Positions 7,356 through 13,664 of a DNA stretch of 13,664 nucleotides are shown here, piece by piece (within the stretch, counting starts at the first letter, position 1; each line of letters starts with the position of its first letter). Below the pieces are notes generated by a model. It was not told the DNA's origin, ran no database searches, and saw nothing but the letters and a program-made list of their open reading frames with translations. Source of the stretch: an uncultured Clostridia bacterium (GTDB taxonomy: Bacteria; Bacillota; Clostridia; UBA1381); the NCBI GenBank assembly GCA_944391255.1, contig CALXSW010000179.1:1-13664 (forward strand), read 5' to 3'. The position numbers were made by a program, and so were the translations under genes.

Positions 7356-7373
7356 CGGAGCCTTAAAACTCCG
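7356..7373 (-). other. Small hairpin in the ade leader
   Basis: CGGAG (7356-7360) pairs with CTCCG (7369-7373) around an 8-base loop in the short 5' leader of ade, about 10-15 bases from the predicted transcription start. No U tract follows, so it is not a terminator; it could stabilise the 5' end of the mRNA. Confidence 0.4.
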
Positions 7374-7388
7374 ATATAATATATATTA

Positions 7389-7417
7389 ATTGTACCATAA
7401 AAAAACATTAATGTAAA
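7389..7417 (-). promoter_or_regulatory. Sigma-A promoter of the ade operon
   Basis: On the minus strand, TTTACA (7417-7412) and TACAAT (7394-7389) have a 17-base spacer. The predicted start at about 7383 gives a leader of about 65 bases. The rest of the interval to the divergent promoter at 7509 is about 90 bases of very A/T-rich DNA with no other recognisable site. Confidence 0.75.
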
Positions 7418-7508
7418 TATATAATTTTTTATTTTTTGCTCAATTAAAAATAAATATAAATATAATATGACAAAATATTACAGAATAATAAATTAATGTT
7501 TTATCATA

Positions 7509-7537
7509 TTGACAAAAAGGGTACAATGTATTAAAAT
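7509..7537 (+). promoter_or_regulatory. Sigma-A promoter for the membrane protein-sigma factor unit
   Basis: TTGACA (7509-7514), a 17-base spacer and TAAAAT (7532-7537). Transcription should start near 7544, leaving a leader of about 110 bases before the ATG at 7657; I see no convincing structure in that leader. A second TATAAT at 7614-7619 lacks a good -35 box. Confidence 0.72.
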
Positions 7538-7656
7538 AGTAGAAAGGCTTTAAAACAATATGCAACGAGGAAAACAGTTTAAATTATTTTATAAACAGAC
7601 ATTGATCATACGATATAATGATTGGTCGATGCGGCTAAGATCAGGAGGGAAATAAA

Positions 7657-8322
7657 ATGGCTGAAAAATACGGTGTAGTGCCGGACAGATTCACTAAAGA
7701 ATGGTGGGAATATTTTTGGATGTATTATAAATGGCACACTATAGCTACAGTTTTTGTGATCATATTTGTAGCGGTCACTATAGTGCAGTGCGTTACAAAG
7801 GAAAAGTTTGACCTTACTGTAAATTGTATGGGACAGATATCGTATAGTCAGGAGTGTCTTGATAAGGCTGAGAATGTGTGTAATCAATATTCGTCTGATG
7901 CGGATGGAAACGGAGAGGTCAATGTATTCTTCCAGCAGCTCACAATAACGGGCGCTGCGGGAAGTGAGGAAATGGATTATGCCGTTCAGACGAAGCATGA
8001 TATGGAGCTTGGAAATGACGGCTCATTTGTATTTATATACGACGAAAATGAAACACAGAACCAGCTGCAACGCGATCATACGGCGCAGACATATCTTGAT
8101 GTAAGAGATTGGATAGACGGCGATATAGATGAGGAACGTCTTGTAAAGACAAATGACGGAACGCCTATAGCTGTAAAGCTTACAGCGAGCAGTCCGCTTG
8201 CTGAGTCCGGTATCAAGACTGAAGGTCTGGCATTGTGTGTAAGACAGAATTATACTGATGACGATTTTAACGCGTTGTCACAGCAGAGCGCGATAGAGCT
8301 TGCAAACGCGCTCATAAAATAA
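7657..8322 (+). CDS. Single-pass membrane protein of unknown function
   Basis: 221 residues. A Trp/Tyr-rich, charged N-terminus (EWWEYFWMYYKW, 15-26) precedes one clear membrane helix (about 27-46). The remaining 175 residues are acidic and soluble-looking; by the position of the helix they are probably outside the cell. There is no signal-peptidase or lipobox site. AGGAGGG lies a few bases before the ATG. It is followed after 59 bases, without a terminator, by a sigma factor gene, and the two probably share one transcript. A role as a regulator or sensor for that sigma factor is possible, but the N-terminal cytoplasmic part is too short to be a classical anti-sigma domain. I do not recognise the family. 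Confidence 0.8.
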   Translation: MAEKYGVVPDRFTKEWWEYFWMYYKWHTIATVFVIIFVAVTIVQCVTKEKFDLTVNCMGQISYSQECLDKAENVCNQYSSDADGNGEVNVFFQQLTITGAAGSEEMDYAVQTKHDMELGNDGSFVFIYDENETQNQLQRDHTAQTYLDVRDWIDGDIDEERLVKTNDGTPIAVKLTASSPLAESGIKTEGLALCVRQNYTDDDFNALSQQSAIELANALIK

Positions 8323-8381
8323 GAAATACATAATTATATTAAATGACATCTTGGAGAAAATGCGCAAAGGGGGTGTTGACC

Positions 8382-9137
8382 GTGGATAATTCGCCGCAGC
8401 TTATGGAAACGTCTGAGCTTTTTACGGCATATAGATCGAGCGGAGACACAAAGCTACGAGATGAGATAGTTGAGAGATATGTTTATATAGCTAAGATAAT
8501 AGCGAATAAATTTGTCAGAAACAGACGATCTTACAATAATGGGATAGATTATGACGATGTTTATCAGGTGGCATGCCTTGGGCTGATATATGCGGCTGAA
8601 AGGTTTGATGAGGAAAAAGGAGTTAAATTCACAACGTTTGCGACAAAAACGATAGTTGGCGAGATACAGAGATATTTTCGTGAACGCGGTATGTTTATCC
8701 ATGTTCCGCACAGATTATATGAGGTTTTCATGAAAGCAGAGCGTATAAAACGCAGTGAAAGTGAAACAACTTCGGAGGATCTGGCGAGAATACTCGGAGT
8801 GTCGGAGGATACGCTCAAGGAGGCGTATATGTCAGGCGGTGTGTCATTTGTCAGATCACTTGAGAGTGAGCTTTTAGGTGATGATGAAAGACCGGTAAAG
8901 CTCATGGACACGATAGGATATGAAGACTCAAGCTTTCTTGTTATTGAAAACAGCGATTTTATAGACTATTGCAGAAAACAGCTTTCTGATGAAGAAAATA
9001 AGTTTGTCGAGATGAGATATTATGACGGCATGAGCCAGAAGGCGATAGGGGAGAGCATGGGCATGAGCCAGATGCAGGTGTCGCGTTTGGAGAAAAAAAT
9101 ACTGAAAAAACTGAGATTCGTTTATTTTGGCGACTGA
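8382..9137 (+). CDS. RNA polymerase sigma factor, sigma-B/F/G type
   Basis: 251 residues. Region 2 (about 25-95) carries DYDDVYQVACLGLIYA and the DEEKGVKFTTFA core/-10 binding stretch (56-87). Region 3 includes HVPHR (107-111), the mark of the sigma-B/F/G branch. Region 4.2 is a helix-turn-helix at about 217-240. The GTG at 8382 is chosen because AAAGGGGG (8366-8373) is 8 bases upstream; an in-frame ATG at 8343 has no ribosome binding site and would add 13 residues. Unlike sigF or sigG there is no spoIIAA/spoIIAB or spoIIG neighbour, and no RsbW-like anti-sigma kinase is nearby, so it is an orphan. Its regulon is unknown; a stress or sporulation role is possible. Confidence 0.92.
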   Translation: MDNSPQLMETSELFTAYRSSGDTKLRDEIVERYVYIAKIIANKFVRNRRSYNNGIDYDDVYQVACLGLIYAAERFDEEKGVKFTTFATKTIVGEIQRYFRERGMFIHVPHRLYEVFMKAERIKRSESETTSEDLARILGVSEDTLKEAYMSGGVSFVRSLESELLGDDERPVKLMDTIGYEDSSFLVIENSDFIDYCRKQLSDEENKFVEMRYYDGMSQKAIGESMGMSQMQVSRLEKKILKKLRFVYFGD

Positions 9138-9140
9138 ATA

Positions 9141-9187
9141 AAGGTGTGATTGGGAAGATCGTATTTCCATGTCACACCTTTTTTTAT
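9141..9187 (+). terminator. Terminator after the sigma factor gene
   Basis: AAGGTGTGA (9141-9149) pairs with TCACACCTT (9172-9180), with an inner GGAA/TTCC pairing, followed by five more T after the stem's own TT. It starts 3 bases after the stop codon. Confidence 0.9.
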
Positions 9188-9258
9188 GGATATATTATAC
9201 ATTTTAGACAAAAAAATATCTTATTCGAAAAGATTATTTTATCAATAGACCACCTTAA

Positions 9259-9276
9259 TTGACAAAAACATAACAA
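9259..9276 (+). promoter_or_regulatory. Candidate Rex operator 1, upstream of adhE
   Basis: TTGACAA-AAAC-ATAACAA matches the clostridial Rex consensus TTGTTAA-N4-TTAACAA at 11 of 14 fixed positions. The two half sites are identical to those of the second copy, which begins exactly 84 bp further on. No good -10 box follows it, so its TTGACA is less likely to be a promoter element. Confidence 0.5.
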
Positions 9277-9342
9277 ATAATACTAAAAAAACGCCGTATT
9301 TTTAAATTATATGTGGAAAATGTAAAATATTAAAAAAACATA

Positions 9343-9360
9343 TTGACAAATTAATAACAA
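9343..9360 (+). promoter_or_regulatory. Candidate Rex operator 2, overlapping the adhE -35 box
   Basis: TTGACAA-ATTA-ATAACAA has the same half sites as the upstream copy and the same 11 of 14 match to the Rex consensus. Its first six bases are the adhE -35 box, so a bound repressor would exclude RNA polymerase. Rex repression of adhE when NADH is low is established in Clostridia; its action here is inferred. Confidence 0.5.
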
Positions 9361-9371
9361 TATGCTATTAT
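9343..9371 (+). promoter_or_regulatory. Promoter of adhE
   Basis: TTGACA (9343-9348), a 17-base spacer and TATTAT (9366-9371). The start is near 9378, which leaves a leader of about 100 bases. The remaining intergenic DNA (9188-9342) is A/T rich and holds only the first operator candidate. Confidence 0.78.
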
Positions 9372-9477
9372 GATACTTGTAAAACGGAAGCGTAAAAAAC
9401 AAGACTTCTGTATATAATATACACACACGGAAATTCAAATTTTAAAGTTAAAATTTTTTAAAGCGGAGGAATCAGTG

Positions 9478-12084
9478 ATGGCTAAAAAAGCAGAAGAAGT
9501 AAAGCAGCCGGAGATCAATGTAGCAGAAATGATAGACGGCTACGTTACAAAAGCAAAAAAAGCTCTCCATGAATTTATGTCAATGGATCAGGAGCAGATC
9601 GATAAGATCGTTAAAGCTATGGCTCTCGCAGGTCTTGACAAGCATATGGAGCTTGCAAAAATGGCTGTTGAAGAAACAGGCAGAGGTATTTTTGAAGATA
9701 AGATAACGAAGAATATGATCGCTACAGAATATATTTATCACTCAATAAAGAATGAAAAGACAGTAGGCGTTATAGCGGAAAATGATCTTGAGGATTATGA
9801 GATCGTGGCTGAGCCTCTCGGCGTTATATGTGGTGTAACTCCTGTTACAAACCCAACATCTACAACAATGTTTAAGTCGCTTATCTCTATAAAGGCGAGA
9901 AACCCGATCATATTCGGTTTCCACCCGGCAGCTCAGCAGTGCAGCGTTGCAGCGGCAAAGGTATTGCTTGACGCGGCAGTTCAGGCAGGAGCGCCTGAAA
10001 ACTGTATCCAGTGGATCGAGTATCCTTCAATAGAGGCTACAAACGCGCTTATGAATCATCCTGGCATCGCTACAGTTCTTGCAACAGGCGGAAGCGGAAT
10101 GGTAAAGGCAGCGTACTCAACAGGTAAGCCGGCATTGGGCGTTGGTCCTGGTAACGTTCCTTGCTATATCCATAAGTCATGCGATCTTAAGCAGGCTGTA
10201 AATGACCTCGTTATGTCAAAGTCATTCGATAACGGTATGATCTGCGCGTCAGAGCAGGCAGCTATCGTTGATAAGGAGATATCAGCTGAGTTTGAAGAGC
10301 TTATGAAGCAGGCGGGCTGCTATTTCCCTACAGATGAAGAAGTATTGAAGATATCAAATTACTGCTTCAACCCTGAAGGCAAGCTCAACGCCGCTATAGT
10401 TGGTAAGGCAGCATCATGGATAGCTGAACAGGCGGGCGTAAGCGTTCCTAAGACAACAAAGGTTCTTGTTTGCCGCATCGGAGGAGTAGGACCTGATCAT
10501 CCGCTTTCAAGAGAAAAGCTCAGCCCTGTACTTGCGTATATGACAGCTGAAAACCCTGATCAGGGTATAGACCTCGCTGAACAGATGGTATTGTTCAATG
10601 GTATGGGACACAGCGCTGTTATCCACGCAAAGGATAAGGAAGTAATAGATAAGTTCGCTTCGATCATGAAGGCGAGCCGCCTTATAGTTAACTCACCGTC
10701 ATCACACGGCGCTATAGGTGATCTTTATAACACATCAATGCCTTCACTCACACTTGGCTGCGGAAGCTACGGCGGCAACAGCGTGAGCGGCAACGTAACT
10801 ACTCTCAACCTTATAAACCAGAAGAGAGTTGCAAAGAGGAGAATTAATATGCAGTGGTTCAAGGTTCCGGATAAGATTTATTTTGAGTATGATTCAATAC
10901 AGTATCTTGAAAAGATGCCTGATATATCAAGAGCATTTATCGTAACAGACCCGGGAATGGTATCTCTCGGATATGTTGATAAGATATTGTACTATCTCAG
11001 AAAGAGAGAACAGCATGTTCACTGTGAGATCTTCTCAGAAGTAGAGCCTGATCCATCTGTTGAAACAGTTATGAAGGGCGCAGAAATGATGAGAGAATTC
11101 AAGCCTGACGTTATAATCGCATTGGGCGGCGGTTCGGCAATGGACGCTGCAAAGGGTATGTGGCTGTTCTATGAGCATCCGGACGCTGACTTCAACGGTT
11201 TAAGACTCAGATTCCTTGATATCAGAAAGAGAGCGTTCAAGTTCCCTAAGATGGGTATAAAGGCTAAGATGGTAGCTATCCCTACAACATCAGGTACAGG
11301 TTCGGAAGTAACATCATTCGCGGTTATTTCAGATAAGAAGAACAATATGAAGTACCCATTGGCAGACTATGAGCTCACACCAGACGTTGCTATAATCGAT
11401 CCGCAGTTCGTATTGTCACTTCCAAAGGGCGCTACAGCTGACACAGGTCTTGATGTCCTCACACATGCTATCGAAGCATACGTTTCTGTTATGGCTTCAG
11501 ATTACACTGACGCGCTTGCTATAAAGGCTTGTCAGCTCGTATTTGAATATCTCCCGAGAGCATACAAGAACGGTGCAAACGACAGAGAAGCAAGAGAAAA
11601 GATGCACAATGCAAGCTGTATGGCAGGTATGGCGTTCACAAACGCGTTCCTCGGTGTAAACCACTCGATCGCGCACAAGATCGGAGGAGAATATCATGTT
11701 CCTCACGGCAGAGCAAACGCTGTATTGCTTCCATATGTAATAAGATACAACTCACAGCAGCCTACAAAGCTCGTTTCATGGCCTAAGTACAAGAGCTTCA
11801 TCGCAGATAAGAAGTATGCTGAAATAGCTCACGCATGCGGATTCGGCGGAAAGACAGTTGAAGAGGGCGTAAATAACCTTATAAATGCTGTAAAAGAGCT
11901 TATGAAGACTGTAGGCGAGCCGGCTTCATTTGCTGAATGCGGAATAGATGAAACAGAATATATGTCAAAGATAGAGGATCTGTCATACAAGGCATTCGAG
12001 GATCAGTGTACAACAGCTAATCCGAGACTTCCATTAGTTACAGAGATCCAGGATATCATGAGAAAAGCTTATAAGGGTGAATAA
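9478..12084 (+). CDS. adhE: Bifunctional acetaldehyde-CoA/alcohol dehydrogenase
   Basis: 868 residues. Reduces acetyl-CoA to acetaldehyde and then ethanol, using NADH at both steps; the main ethanol route and NADH sink in fermentation. The N-terminal CoA-acylating aldehyde dehydrogenase domain (about 1-440) has the catalytic C256 in NGMICASEQ and TGGSGMV at 203-209. A linker is followed by the iron-dependent alcohol dehydrogenase domain (about 455-868), with GGGS (550-553) and the probable iron ligands D659, H663, H729 and H743. Length is normal; the family forms helical filaments (spirosomes). The ATG at 9478 is preferred over the GTG just before it, because GGAGG (9465-9469) is then 8 bases away. 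It is transcribed alone, between its own promoter and a strong terminator. Confidence 0.97.
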   Translation: MAKKAEEVKQPEINVAEMIDGYVTKAKKALHEFMSMDQEQIDKIVKAMALAGLDKHMELAKMAVEETGRGIFEDKITKNMIATEYIYHSIKNEKTVGVIAENDLEDYEIVAEPLGVICGVTPVTNPTSTTMFKSLISIKARNPIIFGFHPAAQQCSVAAAKVLLDAAVQAGAPENCIQWIEYPSIEATNALMNHPGIATVLATGGSGMVKAAYSTGKPALGVGPGNVPCYIHKSCDLKQAVNDLVMSKSFDNGMICASEQAAIVDKEISAEFEELMKQAGCYFPTDEEVLKISNYCFNPEGKLNAAIVGKAASWIAEQAGVSVPKTTKVLVCRIGGVGPDHPLSREKLSPVLAYMTAENPDQGIDLAEQMVLFNGMGHSAVIHAKDKEVIDKFASIMKASRLIVNSPSSHGAIGDLYNTSMPSLTLGCGSYGGNSVSGNVTTLNLINQKRVAKRRINMQWFKVPDKIYFEYDSIQYLEKMPDISRAFIVTDPGMVSLGYVDKILYYLRKREQHVHCEIFSEVEPDPSVETVMKGAEMMREFKPDVIIALGGGSAMDAAKGMWLFYEHPDADFNGLRLRFLDIRKRAFKFPKMGIKAKMVAIPTTSGTGSEVTSFAVISDKKNNMKYPLADYELTPDVAIIDPQFVLSLPKGATADTGLDVLTHAIEAYVSVMASDYTDALAIKACQLVFEYLPRAYKNGANDREAREKMHNASCMAGMAFTNAFLGVNHSIAHKIGGEYHVPHGRANAVLLPYVIRYNSQQPTKLVSWPKYKSFIADKKYAEIAHACGFGGKTVEEGVNNLINAVKELMKTVGEPASFAECGIDETEYMSKIEDLSYKAFEDQCTTANPRLPLVTEIQDIMRKAYKGE

Positions 12085-12112
12085 TTGTAAAATTATCTGC
12101 TGATATAATTGT

Positions 12113-12151
12113 AAAATATACCGTGTCCGAAAGGATGCGGTATATTTTTTT
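12113..12151 (+). terminator. Terminator after adhE
   Basis: AAAATATACCG (12113-12123) pairs with CGGTATATTTT (12138-12148). The stem continues inward by five more pairs (two G-U) to a GAAA tetraloop (12129-12132), and T residues follow. Between the stop codon and this hairpin the 13-mer ATAATTGTAAAAT occurs twice (12081-12093, 12105-12117), the second copy running into the stem. Confidence 0.93.
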
Positions 12152-12180
12152 GAAAATATTTTTATCAAACCAAACGCGTA

Positions 12181-12209
12181 TTGACAAAAAGAGCATATTG
12201 AAATAAAAT
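12181..12209 (+). promoter_or_regulatory. Promoter of the DUF2520 gene
   Basis: TTGACA (12181-12186), a 17-base spacer and TAAAAT (12204-12209). Unlike the adhE copies, this TTGACAA is not followed by ATAACAA, so no Rex site is proposed. Confidence 0.78.
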
Positions 12210-12241
12210 ATACATAATAAAAACAGAAAGGCGGTTTTTTT

Positions 12242-13045
12242 ATGAAAATATCGTTTATAGGCGCGGGAAAGGCTGGTCTTTCGCTCGCTTCATATTTTGA
12301 AAAATGCGGTGAGGAGATATGCGGATTCTATTCTCCGCATACTGTTTCAGATAAATTTAAGATGTTCGACAATGCTGATATGGCAGCTGATGCAGGTGAG
12401 CTCGTCATAATATCTGTAAATGATGATTCCATAGCCGATGTGTGGAATAAGCTTGATAAAGCTAAGCTCTATGGCAAGACGGTATGTCATTTGAGCGGCT
12501 CTTTGACATCTCATATTTTTAACGGCGATCATGCTGTAAGCCGCTGTTCAATGCATCCTATGCTCGCTTTCAGCTCTTCAGATACCGGCTTCGATAATAT
12601 AAAAAGTGCTTTTTTTACGCTTGAGGGTGATAATGACGCTGTAGAAACTTTGGGAAACCTGCTTAAAAGATGCGGAAATGAATATAAAATAATAAATGCA
12701 GACAGCAAAGCGGCATATCATGCTGCCGCATGCTTTGTTTCAAATTTTATGACGGCTGTATGCGCTGAAGGATTTTCTATACTCAAAGAAAATTGCGGAT
12801 TTAGTGACGATGAGATCTTAAAGGCGATGGCTCCGCTTATATCTGTAAACGCTGAAAATATATGCAAAAAAGGCATAAAAAATTCGCTTACAGGCCCTGT
12901 ATCAAGGGGTGATGCTGATACTGTAAGAAAACATTTGAAAGTGCTTTCGGGGAGGAAAAAACAGATCTATAAGCTTTTAAGCAGCGTTCTTGCTGAGGAG
13001 TCAGGACATGCGGAGATTTTAAGTCTTATGAACAATGATAAGTAA
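12242..13045 (+). CDS. Rossmann-fold and DUF2520 domain protein (putative NAD(P)-dependent oxidoreductase)
   Basis: 267 residues, cytoplasmic. The N-terminus holds a dinucleotide-binding GAGKAG (7-12) right after the first beta strand, and SVNDDSIADV near 58-67 fits the end of a Rossmann domain (about 1-115). A helical C-terminal part (about 125-255) corresponds to DUF2520, similar in layout to pyrroline-5-carboxylate and ketopantoate reductases, with the family's YHAAACFVSNF near 158-168. Substrate unknown. AAAGGCGG (12227-12234) is 7 bases before the ATG. It has its own promoter, so it is not co-transcribed with adhE. No clear terminator follows it. Confidence 0.88.
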   Translation: MKISFIGAGKAGLSLASYFEKCGEEICGFYSPHTVSDKFKMFDNADMAADAGELVIISVNDDSIADVWNKLDKAKLYGKTVCHLSGSLTSHIFNGDHAVSRCSMHPMLAFSSSDTGFDNIKSAFFTLEGDNDAVETLGNLLKRCGNEYKIINADSKAAYHAAACFVSNFMTAVCAEGFSILKENCGFSDDEILKAMAPLISVNAENICKKGIKNSLTGPVSRGDADTVRKHLKVLSGRKKQIYKLLSSVLAEESGHAEILSLMNNDK

Positions 13046-13106
13046 GTCGTTTCGGAAGATGAGCGGTAGGAATATATGCTAAAAAATAAAAAAAGTTTTG
13101 TGATAA

Positions 13107-13122
13107 ATGTATAAATATACAT
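13107..13122. repeat. Short A/T palindrome just upstream of the DUF805 gene promoter
   Basis: ATGTAT-AAAT-ATACAT, 6-bp arms, ending 9 bases before the -35 box. It could be an operator or a weak hairpin at the end of the DUF2520 transcript; no U tract follows. Confidence 0.3.
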
Positions 13123-13131
13123 CTTAAGTAA

Positions 13132-13160
13132 TTGACAGGTATGGTATATTTTGCTATAAT
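13132..13160 (+). promoter_or_regulatory. Sigma-A promoter of the zinc-ribbon/DUF805 gene
   Basis: TTGACA (13132-13137) and TATAAT (13155-13160), both perfect, with a 17-base spacer. The start near 13167 gives an unusually long leader of about 150 bases. Confidence 0.9.
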
Positions 13161-13184
13161 GTTTGTAGGCTTAAAATTATCTAA

Positions 13185-13223
13185 TATTGTCGTATTGCGC
13201 TGAAAATACGCAAGCTGACAATA
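13185..13223 (+). ncRNA. Leader hairpin 1 upstream of the DUF805 gene
   Basis: TATTGTC (13185-13191) pairs with GACAATA (13217-13223). Inside there are two competing pairings: GTATT/AATAC (13192-13196 with 13205-13209) and TTGCG/CGCAA (13195-13199 with 13209-13213). With the first pairing GCGC at 13197-13200 is exposed in the loop and is complementary to GCGC at 13278-13281, beyond the pseudoknot. Confidence 0.65.
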
Positions 13224-13227
13224 AGTT

Positions 13228-13275
13228 TTACCTGAAATCAGAAGCTCAGGTAAGGTTCGGTGATAATGCTTCTGA
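13228..13275 (+). ncRNA. H-type pseudoknot in the DUF805 gene leader (candidate cis-regulatory RNA)
   Basis: Stem 1 is TTACCTGA (13228-13235) with TCAGGTAA (13246-13253), extendable by G-U pairs. Its loop contains TCAGAAGC (13238-13245), exactly complementary to GCTTCTGA (13268-13275), which makes stem 2. Loop lengths are 2, 0 and 14 bases, the geometry of a classical H-type pseudoknot with coaxially stacked 8-bp stems. It ends 25 bases before the ribosome binding site. No terminator is present, so translation or mRNA stability would be the controlled step. Candidate RNA motifs named after DUF805 have been published, to my memory; whether this is one of them I cannot check. The ligand or trigger is unknown. 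Confidence 0.75.
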
Positions 13276-13316
13276 CTGCGCACACAACAGTTTTGTGAAA
13301 AAGGAGGGTATAAATT

Positions 13317-13664
13317 ATGAATTTTTGTGGAAAATGCGGAAATAGATTGACAGAAGGAGATTCATTTTGCCGAGTGTGCGGGACAAAGGTATCAGATTAT
13401 GAGACTGATAACAATAAAGAGAGTAGTGGCAAAACGGAAAGCAGTGCTTATAATAATGTGAATAATAACAACAATAATAATTACTATAATCAGAATATAG
13501 GTATGGGGTATAATAATTATAGTAACACTAACACAGTAAATGAAAAGAGTACATACAATATGACACTTTTTGATGGATTCGTAAGGTGCATGAAGCATTA
13601 TGCGGATTTTAACGGAAGAGCGAGACGAAAGGAGCTTTGGGGATTTGTATTGTTTTTATGGCTG
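13317..13664 (+). CDS. Zinc-ribbon and DUF805 membrane protein, 3' end cut by window edge
   Basis: 116 residues are visible. A zinc ribbon at the N-terminus (C4-x2-C7-x10-C18-x2-C21, the zinc-ribbon_2 type) is followed by a low-complexity linker (about 25-85) very rich in Asn, with Tyr and Ser. The DUF805 domain then begins: FDGF, and the typical FNGRARRKELW (about 99-109), leading into the first membrane helix at the window edge. DUF805 proteins (YhaH-like) are small multi-pass inner-membrane proteins of unknown function. AAGGAGGG (13301-13308) is 8 bases before the ATG, with a small CACAA/TTGTG hairpin (13283-13297) just upstream. The long structured leader suggests RNA-level control. Confidence 0.88.
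   Translation, partial: MNFCGKCGNRLTEGDSFCRVCGTKVSDYETDNNKESSGKTESSAYNNVNNNNNNNYYNQNIGMGYNNYSNTNTVNEKSTYNMTLFDGFVRCMKHYADFNGRARRKELWGFVLFLWL

Noticed and set aside
7318..7388. Purine riboswitch upstream of ade
   Set aside because: Expected from the function, but the leader is only about 65 bases, with one 5-bp hairpin and no purine-aptamer core.
7560..7655. 31-codon ORF in the leader of the membrane protein gene
   Set aside because: No ribosome binding site precedes its ATG, and it ends at the next gene's own ribosome binding site region without any recognisable feature.
8343..8381. Upstream ATG start for the sigma factor
   Set aside because: No ribosome binding site before it; a strong one lies 8 bases before the GTG at 8382.
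9437..9459. A/T-only hairpin plus T run in the adhE leader as an attenuator
   Set aside because: The stem has only A-T pairs and a very small loop, so it would be too weak to terminate; it is likely a result of base composition.
13440..13500. AAT/AAC-rich stretch as a microsatellite or repeat array
   Set aside because: It is in frame and encodes the Asn-rich linker of the zinc-ribbon/DUF805 protein; there is no fixed repeat unit and no CRISPR-like spacing.

Overview
The window looks like chromosome of a spore-forming, fermenting Clostridia-type Firmicute, plausibly a gut Oscillospiraceae/Ruminococcaceae relative. Evidence for this: strong GGAGG-type ribosome binding sites, TTGACA/TATAAT promoters with 17-bp spacers, AT-rich intergenic DNA, a SpoVM-like sporulation micropeptide, a B/F/G-type sigma factor and a fermentative bifunctional AdhE. 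The placement is inferred from gene content; no phylogeny was run. No mobile element, CRISPR array or phage gene is visible.

Layout, left to right. (1) 1-1337, minus strand: a cation/proton antiporter of the SLC9B/NHA type, cut by the left edge. Its leader has a consensus promoter, a fluoride (crcB-motif) riboswitch aptamer and a terminator hairpin that shares the aptamer's 3' half. (2) 1415-1634, plus: tRNA-Glu(CTC) with its own promoter and terminator, followed by an unexplained 17-bp perfect inverted repeat. (3) 1833-2109, plus: two very small genes, a 54-residue two-helix membrane protein and a 22-residue SpoVM homologue. (4) 7417 down to 2115, minus: an operon of adenine deaminase, a GH2 glycosidase, a DUF4250 protein and a CYTH/triphosphate tunnel protein, from one promoter to one strong terminator.

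(5) 7509-9185, plus: a single-pass membrane protein of unknown function and an orphan sigma factor, in one transcription unit. (6) 9259-12151, plus: adhE, with two identical-pattern Rex-type operator candidates exactly 84 bp apart, the second covering the -35 box. (7) 12181-13045, plus: a Rossmann/DUF2520 protein. (8) 13132-13664, plus: a zinc-ribbon/DUF805 membrane protein cut by the right edge. Its leader of about 150 nt folds into a hairpin followed by a near-ideal H-type pseudoknot of two 8-bp stems.

The most notable content is RNA and very small genes: the fluoride switch driving an antiporter rather than CrcB/Fluc, the pseudoknotted leader before DUF805, and the spoVM pair. The protein-coding genes are mostly recognisable housekeeping or accessory functions. 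Nothing indicates that the transcription units act as one system.
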